The notes beneath the pieces are model-generated. The model had not been told where the DNA came from, did no database searches, and saw only the letters and a list, made by a program, of their open reading frames with translations. A program made the translations under genes and the position numbers. Below are positions 1-5,855 of a stretch of DNA of 8,085 nt, in pieces. The stretch comes from Elusimicrobiaceae bacterium (GTDB lineage Bacteria; Elusimicrobiota; Elusimicrobia; Elusimicrobiales; Elusimicrobiaceae), in assembly GCA_024405075.1 (NCBI GenBank), contig JAKSPG010000051.1, positions 1-8,085 of the forward strand, given 5' to 3'. The number at the start of each line of letters is the position of its first letter. Position 1 is the stretch's first letter.

Positions 1-724
1 CTTTACAATGGATAGACAACCCCACCACCAATTGCGAGTTGACGGCAGTAATCATGACCACGTATAAACAAATACGCGCTAAACGCGTGTCCGCTAGCGA
101 GCCGAGCATCGCCGCAAAACTGGGCTTACGCACGGCGCGGCGCGTACGCAACGCGCGGGTATCTTTAATCAGACGCCCCAGATACAAAATAGTCGTAGCG
201 TACAAAAGTGCCGTAAGATAAAAGGCCACACTGTAGGAATAACGCACCAAAAATCCCCCCACCGCCGGTCCCAACGCCCAGCCGGTGTTTAGCCCAATGC
301 GAATCATCCCAAATGCTTCCACCCGCTGTTTGGGGGTGGTGTGATCGGTCACCCAGGCGTTGGCAGCCGGGCGGAAAAACGCGCCTAAAAAGGTGGTGAA
401 AAAATAACAGGTTAGTACCCAGCCGGCTTGGGCGTTTAATTCAATGCACATCCCCAGCGAAAACATGGCCAAAATTTGGGAGAATAACCCCCACATCATC
501 ACATTTTTACGACCGAAAGCGTCGGCCAGTTCGCCGCTAATGGCGCTGGATACACAGCGCGACAGCCCCGCCAATGCCACAACAAGCCCCGCCATAGCGG
601 GCGGTAAGTGCCGATGGCTGAGTAAATAGATAGTAAAAAACGGGAGCGACAGGCCGTACCCGAATAGTAAAAGTCCGTTCGCTACGGCTACCAGCCACAT
701 CCCCTTTCGGGTAACGGCATGCAT
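1..724 (-). CDS. MFS family transporter, N-terminal part (runs off left edge)
   Basis: Reading the minus strand from ATG at 724 gives 241 uninterrupted codons to the window edge, so the C-terminal half is missing. The product is a hydrophobic inner-membrane protein with about six to seven helices visible. The first is at residues 10-35. The loop after helix 2 carries the MFS signature motif A (GELADAFGRK, residues 64-73). A glycine-rich helix at 144-159 (NTGWALGPAVGG) resembles motif C of drug:H+ antiporters. The segment FFRPAANAW (116-124) also fits drug-efflux MFS proteins. From these I infer a 12-TM proton-coupled exporter, but the substrate cannot be read from sequence. An in-frame stop lies three codons upstream, so 724 is the most upstream ATG. 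There is no clear Shine-Dalgarno. Met9 (700) is an alternative start but would cut into the segment before helix 1. The gene is divergent from yggS, with 113 bp between. Confidence 0.85.
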   Translation of the reverse strand, partial: MHAVTRKGMWLVAVANGLLLFGYGLSLPFFTIYLLSHRHLPPAMAGLVVALAGLSRCVSSAISGELADAFGRKNVMMWGLFSQILAMFSLGMCIELNAQAGWVLTCYFFTTFLGAFFRPAANAWVTDHTTPKQRVEAFGMIRIGLNTGWALGPAVGGFLVRYSYSVAFYLTALLYATTILYLGRLIKDTRALRTRRAVRKPSFAAMLGSLADTRLARICLYVVMITAVNSQLVVGLSIHCK

Positions 725-730
725 ATTGAT

Positions 731-736
731 ATTTTA
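731..736 (-). promoter_or_regulatory. Possible -10 box of the MFS gene
   Basis: On the minus strand TAAAAT ends 6 nt before the ATG at 724, and no Shine-Dalgarno lies between. If it is used, the transcript would start at or very near the ATG. I see no good -35 at 16-18 bp. A second TAAAAT at 741-746 is an equally possible -10 box. Confidence 0.25.
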
Positions 737-790
737 TTAAATTTTAGGCCACCCGCCCAGGGCCGATTACCGTCAAACTGTGATAAAAAA

Positions 791-820
791 ATGACATATT
801 AAAGTAAATTTTGCTATAAT
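791..820 (+). promoter_or_regulatory. Promoter of yggS-yggU, overlapped by an inverted repeat
   Basis: A consensus TATAAT at 815-820 is preceded by TG one base upstream (extended -10). A near-consensus -35, ATGACA (791-796), sits 18 bp upstream. Transcription would start near 827. A perfect 9-bp inverted repeat, TGACATATT (792-800) and AATATGTCA (818-826), covers both the -35 and the -10. It is therefore placed to act as an operator, although it could be chance in this AT-rich DNA. A weak AAGGG (826-830) is the only Shine-Dalgarno-like sequence before the ATG. Confidence 0.6.
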
Positions 821-837
821 ATGTCAAGGGATTTTTT

Positions 838-1545
838 ATGAACAGGGAACAACAGCTGTTGCAAAACTGGCAGGAAGTACAACTGGCCCTGTGTGCGGCG
901 TGTGAAAAATCGGGCCGCTCTCCCCAAGAAATTACGTTGTTAGCTGTTACCAAATATGCACAGGACGCGGATGTACTTACGCTACTTAAAAAAGGGTTGT
1001 TGACCCATATAGGTGAGTCCCGCGTGCAACAAGCAATTACCCGTTGGTCCAAGCCCGAGTTTGCGGCATTTGCCACCGTAAAGCATTTAATCGGGCATTT
1101 ACAGCACAACAAAGCGGTCAAAGCCGCGCAATTTTTTGATTTTATAGACTCGCTGGATGATTTTTCCACCGCAGCGTTATTAGACAAACATGTTCCCACT
1201 GGGAAAACGTTACGGGTGTTGGTACAGGTAAAATTAACCGCACGGGAAACACAATCCGGCCTACCGCTGGAAGAAGCGCGGCAGCTGGTTAAGCGTTTGC
1301 GAACGTTGCCGAATTTACGCGTATGCGGATACATGGCTATTGCCCCGCAAGGCGCGCCGGAGAGCGAGCTACGCCGGCTGTTTAGCCGCATTAGGCAGGC
1401 CTTTGAAGCAGATTTTATGCCGGGAATGGAGCGATATCTGTCCCTGGGTATGAGCGAAGATTTTACCATAGCAGTAGAGGAGGGTTCTTCTCTACCGCGC
1501 ATTGGAAGTAAACTTTTTACCGACGATTCACAGGAGGTTGTATGA
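838..1545 (+). CDS. yggS: YggS/PLPBP-family pyridoxal 5'-phosphate homeostasis protein
   Basis: This 235-residue protein has the length and motif order of the YggS/PROSC family, a cytosolic single-domain TIM barrel that binds PLP and buffers its level without known catalysis. Visible hallmarks are the PLP-lysine strand LLAVTKYA, with Lys39 as the expected Schiff-base residue, and GESRVQQA (about 60-67), matching the usual GENYVQE. Others are the family signature HLIGHLQHNK (about 82-91), the DSLDD segment, and the C-terminal phosphate-binding run LSLGMSEDFTIAVEEGSSLPRIGSKLF (written here in family order from about 202; GSKLF corresponds to the usual GxxIF). A possible extended -10 promoter lies just upstream. 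The stop overlaps the start of yggU by 4 bp, indicating a two-gene operon, a common yggS context. The N-terminus reads well from ATG 838. Confidence 0.93.
   Translation: MNREQQLLQNWQEVQLALCAACEKSGRSPQEITLLAVTKYAQDADVLTLLKKGLLTHIGESRVQQAITRWSKPEFAAFATVKHLIGHLQHNKAVKAAQFFDFIDSLDDFSTAALLDKHVPTGKTLRVLVQVKLTARETQSGLPLEEARQLVKRLRTLPNLRVCGYMAIAPQGAPESELRRLFSRIRQAFEADFMPGMERYLSLGMSEDFTIAVEEGSSLPRIGSKLFTDDSQEVV
1532..1537 (+). promoter_or_regulatory. Ribosome binding site of yggU inside yggS
   Basis: AGGAGG lies within the last codons of yggS, 4 nt before the yggU ATG at 1542. Together with the ATGA stop/start overlap it fixes the yggU start and points to translational coupling. Confidence 0.8.
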
Positions 1546-1808
1546 TTATTAAGATCCGTTTAATCCCCACCGCCGGGCGCAGCGAGGTAATCAGCCGCAT
1601 TGGCAGCGTGCTGCGCGTGAAAATTAAAAATAAAAAAGTAGATGATGAGGCAGCAAACGCACTCATGAAAACCTTCTTGTCGGATTTCTTTAACGTCGGC
1701 GAAGAAAGCATTATTATTGTAAAAGGCAACAAAGGAAAAGAAAAAACCGTAGAAGTACGCGACAAAAGCGAAGAAGAATTGCGCCAAATCATGGACGCTA
1801 TTCCGTAA
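1542..1808 (+). CDS. yggU: DUF167/YggU family protein
   Basis: The 88-residue protein matches the small DUF167 (YggU) family in length and layout. It has an N-terminal strand with a PTAGRSE motif (residues 9-15; family PGAKKxE) and a strand LRVKIKNKKVDDEAANALMKTFL, equivalent to the family's LKVRVxAPPVDGKANxxLxxFL. A later strand, IIIVKGNKGKEKTVEV, corresponds to the family's IxIVSGxxSRxKxVxI. The biochemical role of the family is unknown. The gene starts inside the yggS stop codon (ATGA) with a consensus Shine-Dalgarno, so the two are surely one transcript. Repeated association of yggU with yggS in bacteria suggests a shared process, but no function can be stated. The sequence is Lys/Glu-rich and predicted cytosolic. 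Confidence 0.88.
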   Translation: MIIKIRLIPTAGRSEVISRIGSVLRVKIKNKKVDDEAANALMKTFLSDFFNVGEESIIIVKGNKGKEKTVEVRDKSEEELRQIMDAIP

Positions 1809-1833
1809 CGTGTTACGCTGGCCGAATTTTACT

Positions 1834-1878
1834 CCCCCGCATTCGCCCGTACGGCGAGTAGCGGGGGTTTTTATTTTT
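1834..1878 (+). terminator. Intrinsic terminator of the yggS-yggU operon
   Basis: CCCCCGC (1834-1840) pairs with GCGGGGG (1861-1867), and an inner stem TCGCC (1843-1847) pairs with GGCGA (1853-1857). TTTTTATTTTT follows directly. The T tract overlaps the stop codon of the convergent pilin 1 gene. On the minus strand the hairpin is not followed by a T run, so it looks one-directional. Confidence 0.85.
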
Positions 1879-2428
1879 ATGGCAAATAATAATGTTCTAT
1901 TGCACCCGAAGTCCAACGCCCATATCCTTTTTCTAATTTTTCACAAAACTTTCCAGTATTTCCCCCAGATTCCAAACAAAGAAACTTTTGTTTAGACCGC
2001 GACCATTGAAAACCGTTACATTGATACGGAGGCTTTGTCCACATTGCTACAATACTACCACCAGCCGATAAATCCATACTATTGATAACTATTGCAAAAT
2101 CTGCTGTCTTACGTACACTATCTATTCCTTGTACAGCCAAGGAACAGACAGACGTATCCGAATGTTCCAAAGAAGAAGGCAATTCAATAGACAATTCATC
2201 AAAATTTCCAGCAAATCTTCCATTTGCCATAAAATAGGTTTCTTGAGCTTGCTCAATAGATTTAACCAATGTTTTTAACTGAGCATTGCGTGATTTCCAC
2301 ACCGCCTTTTGATATTGCGGTAACGCCATCGCCGCCAATATGCCGATTATTAGAACAACAACCAACAACTCAATTAACGTAAATGCTTTGATATCTAAAC
2401 GACCTGTAAAACAGTTTTTCTTTTCCAT
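1877..2428 (-). CDS. Type IV pilin-like protein (pilin 1)
   Basis: This 183-residue prepilin is exported and would be processed by a PilD-type prepilin peptidase, then assembled into a type IV pilus or pseudopilus. The leader is long for a type IVa pilin (15 residues, MEKKN...DIKA), with Ala rather than Gly before the cleavage point. The mature protein starts FTLIELLVVVLIIGILAAM, with Glu5 and Pro22 (ALPQYQKAV) in place. A long amphipathic helix follows (KSIEQAQETYFMANGRF), then a variable domain with four cysteines. It ends CEKLEKG...YYLP, resembling the end of pilin 3 (CEKIMKG...YALP). The start at 2428 is set by AAGGGG (2435-2440), 6 nt upstream. The frame stays open to 2623, but that extension would bury the signal and run through the promoter. 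It is divergent from pilin 2 across 245 bp. It could be a major or minor pilin, since the family alone does not say. Confidence 0.9.
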   Translation of the reverse strand: MEKKNCFTGRLDIKAFTLIELLVVVLIIGILAAMALPQYQKAVWKSRNAQLKTLVKSIEQAQETYFMANGRFAGNFDELSIELPSSLEHSDTSVCSLAVQGIDSVRKTADFAIVINSMDLSAGGSIVAMWTKPPYQCNGFQWSRSKQKFLCLESGGNTGKFCEKLEKGYGRWTSGAIEHYYLP

Positions 2429-2434
2429 ACGTAT

Positions 2435-2440
2435 CCCCTT
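2435..2440 (-). promoter_or_regulatory. Ribosome binding site of pilin 1
   Basis: AAGGGG on the minus strand, 6 nt from ATG 2428. It decides this start over the longer open frame. Confidence 0.7.
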
Positions 2441-2462
2441 ATGCGAACCAGAGTATAATCGT

Positions 2463-2490
2463 ATGGTATCAAAAAAAAAAACGATGTCAA
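2463..2490 (-). promoter_or_regulatory. Putative pilin 1 promoter containing the A11 element (inverted)
   Basis: On the minus strand TTGACA (2485-2490) is followed after 16 bp by TACCAT (2463-2468), a weak -10. The spacer is mostly eleven T. On the plus strand positions 2468-2485 read ATC, eleven A, CGAT, identical over 18 bp to the elements before pilins 2 and 3 but in the opposite orientation relative to its gene. The -35 is consensus. The -10 is poor, so a helper protein or the TATACT further down (2452-2457) may matter. Confidence 0.55.
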
Positions 2491-2616
2491 CCCCCTTCTG
2501 CTTTACTGACACCCAAAAGCACAATAAAAAAATAGGCAAAGAGCACAAAAAGACGTTGTAGGGGCATTTTGGGACCATTAAATAACGGCGTATTTGCGAC
2601 GGAGCAAAGATTTTGC
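2491..2616. other. Central part of the divergent pilin intergenic region
   Basis: This stretch lies between the two divergent pilin promoters. I see no open reading frame with a ribosome binding site, no hairpin and no further copy of the A11 element here. TTTTGC at 2611-2616, next to the pilin 2 -35, is shared with the pilin 3 upstream region. Confidence 0.5.
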
Positions 2617-2644
2617 TTGACATATCAAAAAAAAAAACGATAAT
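2617..2644 (+). promoter_or_regulatory. Pilin 2 promoter containing the A11 element
   Basis: TTGACA (2617-2622) and GATAAT (2639-2644) are 16 bp apart. The spacer contains ATC plus eleven A (2624-2637), and the element continues through CGAT into the -10. Positions 2611-2644 match 5184-5217 before pilin 3 with one difference (T versus C just after the -35). That makes a 34-bp block conserved between two otherwise unrelated upstream regions. Confidence 0.75.
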
Positions 2645-2662
2645 GTTGGTAGCTTAACTTTT

Positions 2663-2668
2663 AGGAGA
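2663..2668 (+). promoter_or_regulatory. Ribosome binding site of pilin 2 pointing at a CTG codon
   Basis: AGGAGA sits 5 nt before CTG at 2674. It directly follows an in-frame TAG (2662-2664), and no ATG, GTG or TTG occurs in frame between that stop and the signal peptide. It is the main argument for starting at 2674. Confidence 0.7.
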
Positions 2669-2673
2669 CTTTT

Positions 2674-3165
2674 CTGCAGACAAAAAAAGGATTCACGCTC
2701 ATTGCACTGTTGGTAGTTGTTTTGATTATCGGTATATTGGCGGCCGTAGCCCTGCCGCAGTATAAGATAGCCGTAGAGAAAACACGTATTACACCTTATA
2801 TCAAACATGTTCAAGATATTGTAAAAGCAGAGCAAATTTATTTTTTAGCCAACGGAAGATATACACCCAATTTGAGCGAACTGGATATAGATTTAACCAA
2901 AATCTGCACTACCAATAGCGGAACTTGCCACAATGAGCTTTATAATTGTCCTATCAATATTGCATTTAATTTGTCCGCCCGTGCCAGCGGTGACATTTGC
3001 CAATTTGTAGATACTCCCCCCACAATTTCCCTGCGCTACTGCCCGGATTCCGTATCAAGATGTGATTATACAAATCAAAATTATGCACTTGGTCTTCGTT
3101 TTTCCGTTCAAGATGGTTCCATACTATCTAGTGGAGGCCGATTAGAGAAGTATTTTCGCAAGTAG
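2674..3165 (+). CDS. Type IV pilin-like protein (pilin 2), CTG start and Glu5 replaced by Ala
   Basis: Read from CTG 2674, the product is 163 residues with a classic short leader (LQTKKG) and Gly before the cleavage site. The mature N-terminus is FTLIALLVVVLIIGILAAV: the normally invariant Glu5 is Ala (GCA instead of GAA). The rest of the helix is intact (ALPQYKIAVEKTR; VKAEQIYFLANGRYTPNLSELDID). The C-terminal domain differs from the other pilins and has six cysteines, probably three disulfides. The first ATG/GTG/TTG start in frame is TTG 2710, which would delete the cleavage site. The frame is open to the end, with good promoter and ribosome site, so it may be a functional minor pilin with an atypical start. 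It may equally be a copy beginning to decay, or two sequencing errors, which is less likely. Family evidence is strong; activity is uncertain. Confidence 0.82.
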   Translation: MQTKKGFTLIALLVVVLIIGILAAVALPQYKIAVEKTRITPYIKHVQDIVKAEQIYFLANGRYTPNLSELDIDLTKICTTNSGTCHNELYNCPINIAFNLSARASGDICQFVDTPPTISLRYCPDSVSRCDYTNQNYALGLRFSVQDGSILSSGGRLEKYFRK

Positions 3166-3184
3166 AATTTGTTTCCCAAAAAAC

Positions 3185-3227
3185 ACACAAAAAAACGCAA
3201 ACCCAATCAGTTTGCGTTTTTTTGTGT
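3185..3227. terminator. Bidirectional intrinsic terminator between pilin 2 and thrS
   Basis: A perfect 18-bp stem (3185-3202 with 3210-3227) has a 7-nt loop. The stem contains seven A on one side and seven T on the other, so each transcript ends in a U run. It sits 19 nt after the pilin 2 stop and 25 nt after the thrS stop. On the minus strand a further TTTTTT follows the stem, so termination of thrS should be the stronger direction. Confidence 0.88.
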
Positions 3228-3252
3228 TTACTGCGCGCAATAACGGTAAACT

Positions 3253-5064
3253 TTATTTCAGCAAGTTCGTTAAGCTAAACGTTTTCACTTCTTCTTGCAT
3301 TTTGGCAATCACGTCAGCCACTTTCATAGGTTGCGTGTTGGTGCCGTCTTTTAAACGCAAGGTAAGCGTACCGCTGGCGGCCTCATTTTTGCCGATAATC
3401 GCTGTGTACGGAATGCGTTGCAGGTGCGCTTCGCGGATTTTCAGGCCTAGTTTTTCGGGCCGTGTATCCAGTTCTGGGCGTAAACCGGCTTCACGCATTT
3501 TGGCAGCCACTTCTTTAGCAAACGGAATTTGATCGTCCGTAAGCGTAAGAATTTTTACTTGTACCGGAGCGAGCCACAGCGGGAACCAACCCGCAAAGTG
3601 CTCAATGATCACTCCGGTAAACCGTTCAATACTGCCAAACATCGCGCGGTGCACCATAATCGGGCGCTCTCGTCCTTCGGGGGCCACGTATTCCAAATCA
3701 AAGCGTTGAGGCAGGTTGAAATCAAACTGAATAGTAGATAACTGCCATAAGCGGCCGATAGCGTCCATCACTTTGATATCAATTTTTGGCCCGTAGAAAG
3801 CGGCTTCTCCGGCATGAGTGGTGTACGGGATATTGCTTTCTTCCAATACTTTTTTAAGCGCATTTTCGGCACGTTCCCACTCTTTTACGTCGCCCGTAAA
3901 ATGTTCCGGGTGTTCCGGGTCGCGCGTAGAAAGTTCCACGGCGTACTTTTCAAAGCCGAACGTTTTGAAAATATGCTTAGCATAATCAAACGCCTGTTTA
4001 ACTTCGTCTTCCACCTGCTCGGGCGTGCAGAAAATATGCGCATCGTCTTGCGTAAATCCGCGCACCCGCATGAGTCCGTGCAAGGCGCCGGAGCGTTCAT
4101 AGCGGTACACCGTACCCAATTCACTAAACCGCAAGGGTAAGTCGCGGTAAGAACGTAAGTGGGTTTTGTAAATCTCCACGTGGAACGGGCAGTTCATGGG
4201 TTTGATTTGGTATTTTTCTTCATCAATTTCCATGGGGTGGAGCATACTGTCCGAATAGAACCCCGCGTGGCCGCTAATCTCAAACAAATGGTAACGGGCA
4301 ATGTGCGGGCTAACCACTAAATCATAACCACGTTTTAGGTTTTGGTCTTTAATCCAATCTTCCAAAATTTTACGCAACATACCGCCTTTGGGATGCATCA
4401 AAATAAGCCCCGGGCCGATGTTGTCGTTAATGCTAAACAAATCCAGTTCCGGCCCCAGTTTGCGGTGGTCGCGCTTGGCGGCCTCTTCTTGTTGTTTTAC
4501 ATAAGCGTTGAGTTCGTCTTTCGTGTTAAAACACAAGCCATAAATGCGCTGTAACATGGGGCGTTTTTCGTCGCCGCGCCAATAAGCACCGGCAATGGTC
4601 GTAAGTTTAAAACTGTTTATTTTGCCCGTGTGTTCTACGTGCGGACCGCGGCAGAGGTCGGCATAGTCGCCATTTACATAGACCGTAATGGAGCCATCCT
4701 CTAATTCTTCCAGTAATTCCAATTTATACGTTTCGCCGCGCTTGGTGAAAAATTCTTTAGCCTCGGCCTTGCTCATCTCTTTGCGCTCAAAGGGTTGGCG
4801 CGCTTTGATGATTTCTTTCATCTTGGTTTCAATGGTTTTTAAGTCTTCGGGCGTGAATTGCTTGGGGCAATCAAAATCGTAATAAAAACCATTGTCAATG
4901 GCCGGCCCGATACCGAGCTTCGTACCGGGGAATAACTGCTGCACCGCTTGCGCCATAACGTGGGCGCAGGAGTGGCGTTTTACTTCTAATTCGTTATTTT
5001 CCATGTGATTTACGCTATGTACCTGCCGGCCACTAAGACCGGGCCAGGACACAAAGGTCCTCAT
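3253..5064 (-). CDS. thrS: Threonyl-tRNA synthetase (no TGS domain)
   Basis: This cytosolic class II enzyme charges tRNA-Thr with threonine. In 603-residue numbering, the editing domain carries HSCAH (His31, His35) and CRGPH (Cys138, His142), the zinc-like hydrolytic site for Ser-tRNA. The catalytic core follows: motif 1 (about 215-240), motif 2 ELGTVYRYE (Arg321) and motif 3 GSIERFTG (Arg481). The zinc ligands are Cys292 (MNCPF), His343 (DDAHIF) and His472 (VHRAMFG). The anticodon-binding domain spans about 498-603. The N-terminal TGS domain of typical 640-residue enzymes is absent. ATG 5064 has AGGAA 6 nt upstream and is chosen here. Its first 20 residues look unlike any domain, and Met21 (5004, MENNELEVKRHS) may be the true start, though it has no ribosome site. 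The gene is convergent with pilin 2 and divergent from pilin 3. Confidence 0.96.
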   Translation of the reverse strand: MRTFVSWPGLSGRQVHSVNHMENNELEVKRHSCAHVMAQAVQQLFPGTKLGIGPAIDNGFYYDFDCPKQFTPEDLKTIETKMKEIIKARQPFERKEMSKAEAKEFFTKRGETYKLELLEELEDGSITVYVNGDYADLCRGPHVEHTGKINSFKLTTIAGAYWRGDEKRPMLQRIYGLCFNTKDELNAYVKQQEEAAKRDHRKLGPELDLFSINDNIGPGLILMHPKGGMLRKILEDWIKDQNLKRGYDLVVSPHIARYHLFEISGHAGFYSDSMLHPMEIDEEKYQIKPMNCPFHVEIYKTHLRSYRDLPLRFSELGTVYRYERSGALHGLMRVRGFTQDDAHIFCTPEQVEDEVKQAFDYAKHIFKTFGFEKYAVELSTRDPEHPEHFTGDVKEWERAENALKKVLEESNIPYTTHAGEAAFYGPKIDIKVMDAIGRLWQLSTIQFDFNLPQRFDLEYVAPEGRERPIMVHRAMFGSIERFTGVIIEHFAGWFPLWLAPVQVKILTLTDDQIPFAKEVAAKMREAGLRPELDTRPEKLGLKIREAHLQRIPYTAIIGKNEAASGTLTLRLKDGTNTQPMKVADVIAKMQEEVKTFSLTNLLK

Positions 5065-5075
5065 AAGATATTCCT

Positions 5076-5084
5076 ATTATATCA
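5076..5084 (-). promoter_or_regulatory. Extended -10 of thrS
   Basis: TGATATAAT on the minus strand fits an extended -10 (TGnTATAAT). No convincing -35 is visible at 16-18 bp. Transcription would start near 5069, only about 5 nt before ATG 5064. That would leave the AGGAA (5071-5075) outside the mRNA, so either the promoter or that ribosome site is probably not used as drawn. Confidence 0.45.
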
Positions 5085-5189
5085 AATATGAGTTACCTCT
5101 TACGAGCTCCCCCCGCGCCGATTTGGTTTTTCCTGCTTTGATTCTGTCCCGCTAAATGCCGTTAAATTTCTTCAAGCCACAATTTTTGC

Positions 5190-5217
5190 TTGACACATCA
5201 AAAAAAAAAACGATAAT
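5190..5217 (+). promoter_or_regulatory. Pilin 3 promoter containing the A11 element
   Basis: TTGACA (5190-5195) and GATAAT (5212-5217) are separated by 16 bp built around eleven A (5200-5210). ATC precedes the A run and CGAT follows it, as before pilin 2. TTTTTGC lies directly upstream of the -35. The expected leader of about 30 nt carries GAGGA (5242-5246), 7 nt before ATG 5254. Confidence 0.75.
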
Positions 5218-5253
5218 AAAGGGTCGGTAAAAAAAACAAAAGAGGAATTAGGC

Positions 5254-5808
5254 ATGAAAAACAATCAAGCATTTACACTCATTGAATTATTGGTTGTCGT
5301 TTTAATCATCGGTATTTTGGCCGCCGTGGCGTTGCCGCAGTATCAAAAGGCGGTGGAAAAAAGCAAAGCCACGCAAGCACTTACGGTATTGAAAAGCGTT
5401 TCGCAAGCGGCTACGGAATATTATTTGGCCAACGGCGGCCCGTTTACCACGTTTGATGAATTAAGTGTAGAAATCCCGTGGACGGGAAATGAACAGTGGA
5501 GCAATAGCCGTTATATCAGAGACACCCGTTCCAACGGGGAATGGTCTTTACAATGGTATCGAGAATCGCAATCTACTACCAGCGGTACGCTTTATATCGG
5601 CAGACTCAACGGTAAATATCAAGGAGCCGGATTTATAAGCACCGTGCAGCCTACAAGTCAGCATTATGGAAAAATCTATTGTGCAGAACGTACGGGAAAC
5701 GGCGTTACATTTGAAGAACCTAACGGAAGTTATTGCGAAAAAATAATGAAAGGAACGCTAACCCCTTTAGATAATTTTAGCAGTGTGCGGACATACGCCT
5801 TACCGTAA
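5254..5808 (+). CDS. Type IV pilin-like protein (pilin 3)
   Basis: This 184-residue prepilin has a short leader, MKNNQA, with Ala at -1. The mature N-terminus is FTLIELLVVVLIIGILAAV, with Glu5 present. The spine helix continues through ALPQYQKAVEKSKATQALTVLKSVSQAATEYYLANGG. The rest is a variable globular domain rich in Ser, Thr, Asn and Tyr. Its only two cysteines lie in YCAERTGNG and SYCEKIMKG (about 149 and 168), matching a C-terminal disulfide-loop arrangement. The CEK..KG...LP ending resembles pilin 1, suggesting these two belong to one subgroup. Expected processing is by a prepilin peptidase at the inner membrane, then assembly into a pilus or pseudopilus. No terminator is seen after the stop, so read-through into the following LtaS-like gene (47 nt away) is possible. 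Confidence 0.93.
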   Translation: MKNNQAFTLIELLVVVLIIGILAAVALPQYQKAVEKSKATQALTVLKSVSQAATEYYLANGGPFTTFDELSVEIPWTGNEQWSNSRYIRDTRSNGEWSLQWYRESQSTTSGTLYIGRLNGKYQGAGFISTVQPTSQHYGKIYCAERTGNGVTFEEPNGSYCEKIMKGTLTPLDNFSSVRTYALP

Positions 5809-5843
5809 CAGCATGACACCTAACACGCATAGGACAAAAAATC

Positions 5844-5849
5844 TATAAT
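5844..5849 (+). promoter_or_regulatory. -10 box next to the LtaS-like gene start
   Basis: TATAAT ends 6 nt before ATG 5856, no Shine-Dalgarno is present, and no good -35 lies at 16-18 bp. If active, it would produce a leaderless mRNA starting at the A of the ATG. Confidence 0.4.
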
Positions 5850-5855
5850 ATAAGT

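Noticed and set aside
39..629. Plus-strand short open frames at 39-221 and 444-629
   Set aside because: They lie antisense to the MFS gene, whose motif A and membrane helices identify the true coding frame.
744..1502. A 252-codon open frame on the minus strand
   Set aside because: It is fully antisense to yggS, which has clear family motifs. The minus-strand translation is Ser/Cys-rich and unlike any domain.
1804..1817. CGTAAC-GT-GTTACG palindrome across the yggU stop
   Set aside because: It is short, with a 2-nt loop and no T run, and the real terminator lies just downstream.
2429..2623. Longer start for pilin 1 at 2623
   Set aside because: The extra 65 residues would run through the A11 promoter element and bury the prepilin signal. 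ATG 2428 has a good ribosome site.
2710..2712. TTG at 2710 as the pilin 2 start
   Set aside because: It would remove the leader, the cleavage site and half the transmembrane helix, and it has no ribosome site. CTG 2674 fits better.
3212..4882. Several plus-strand open frames of 60-110 codons
   Set aside because: All are antisense to thrS, lack ribosome sites and show no domain-like sequence.
5085..5183. Possible T-box or small RNA between thrS and pilin 3
   Set aside because: No T-box consensus, specifier stem or terminator/antiterminator pair could be found on the minus strand. The region looks like plain intergenic DNA.
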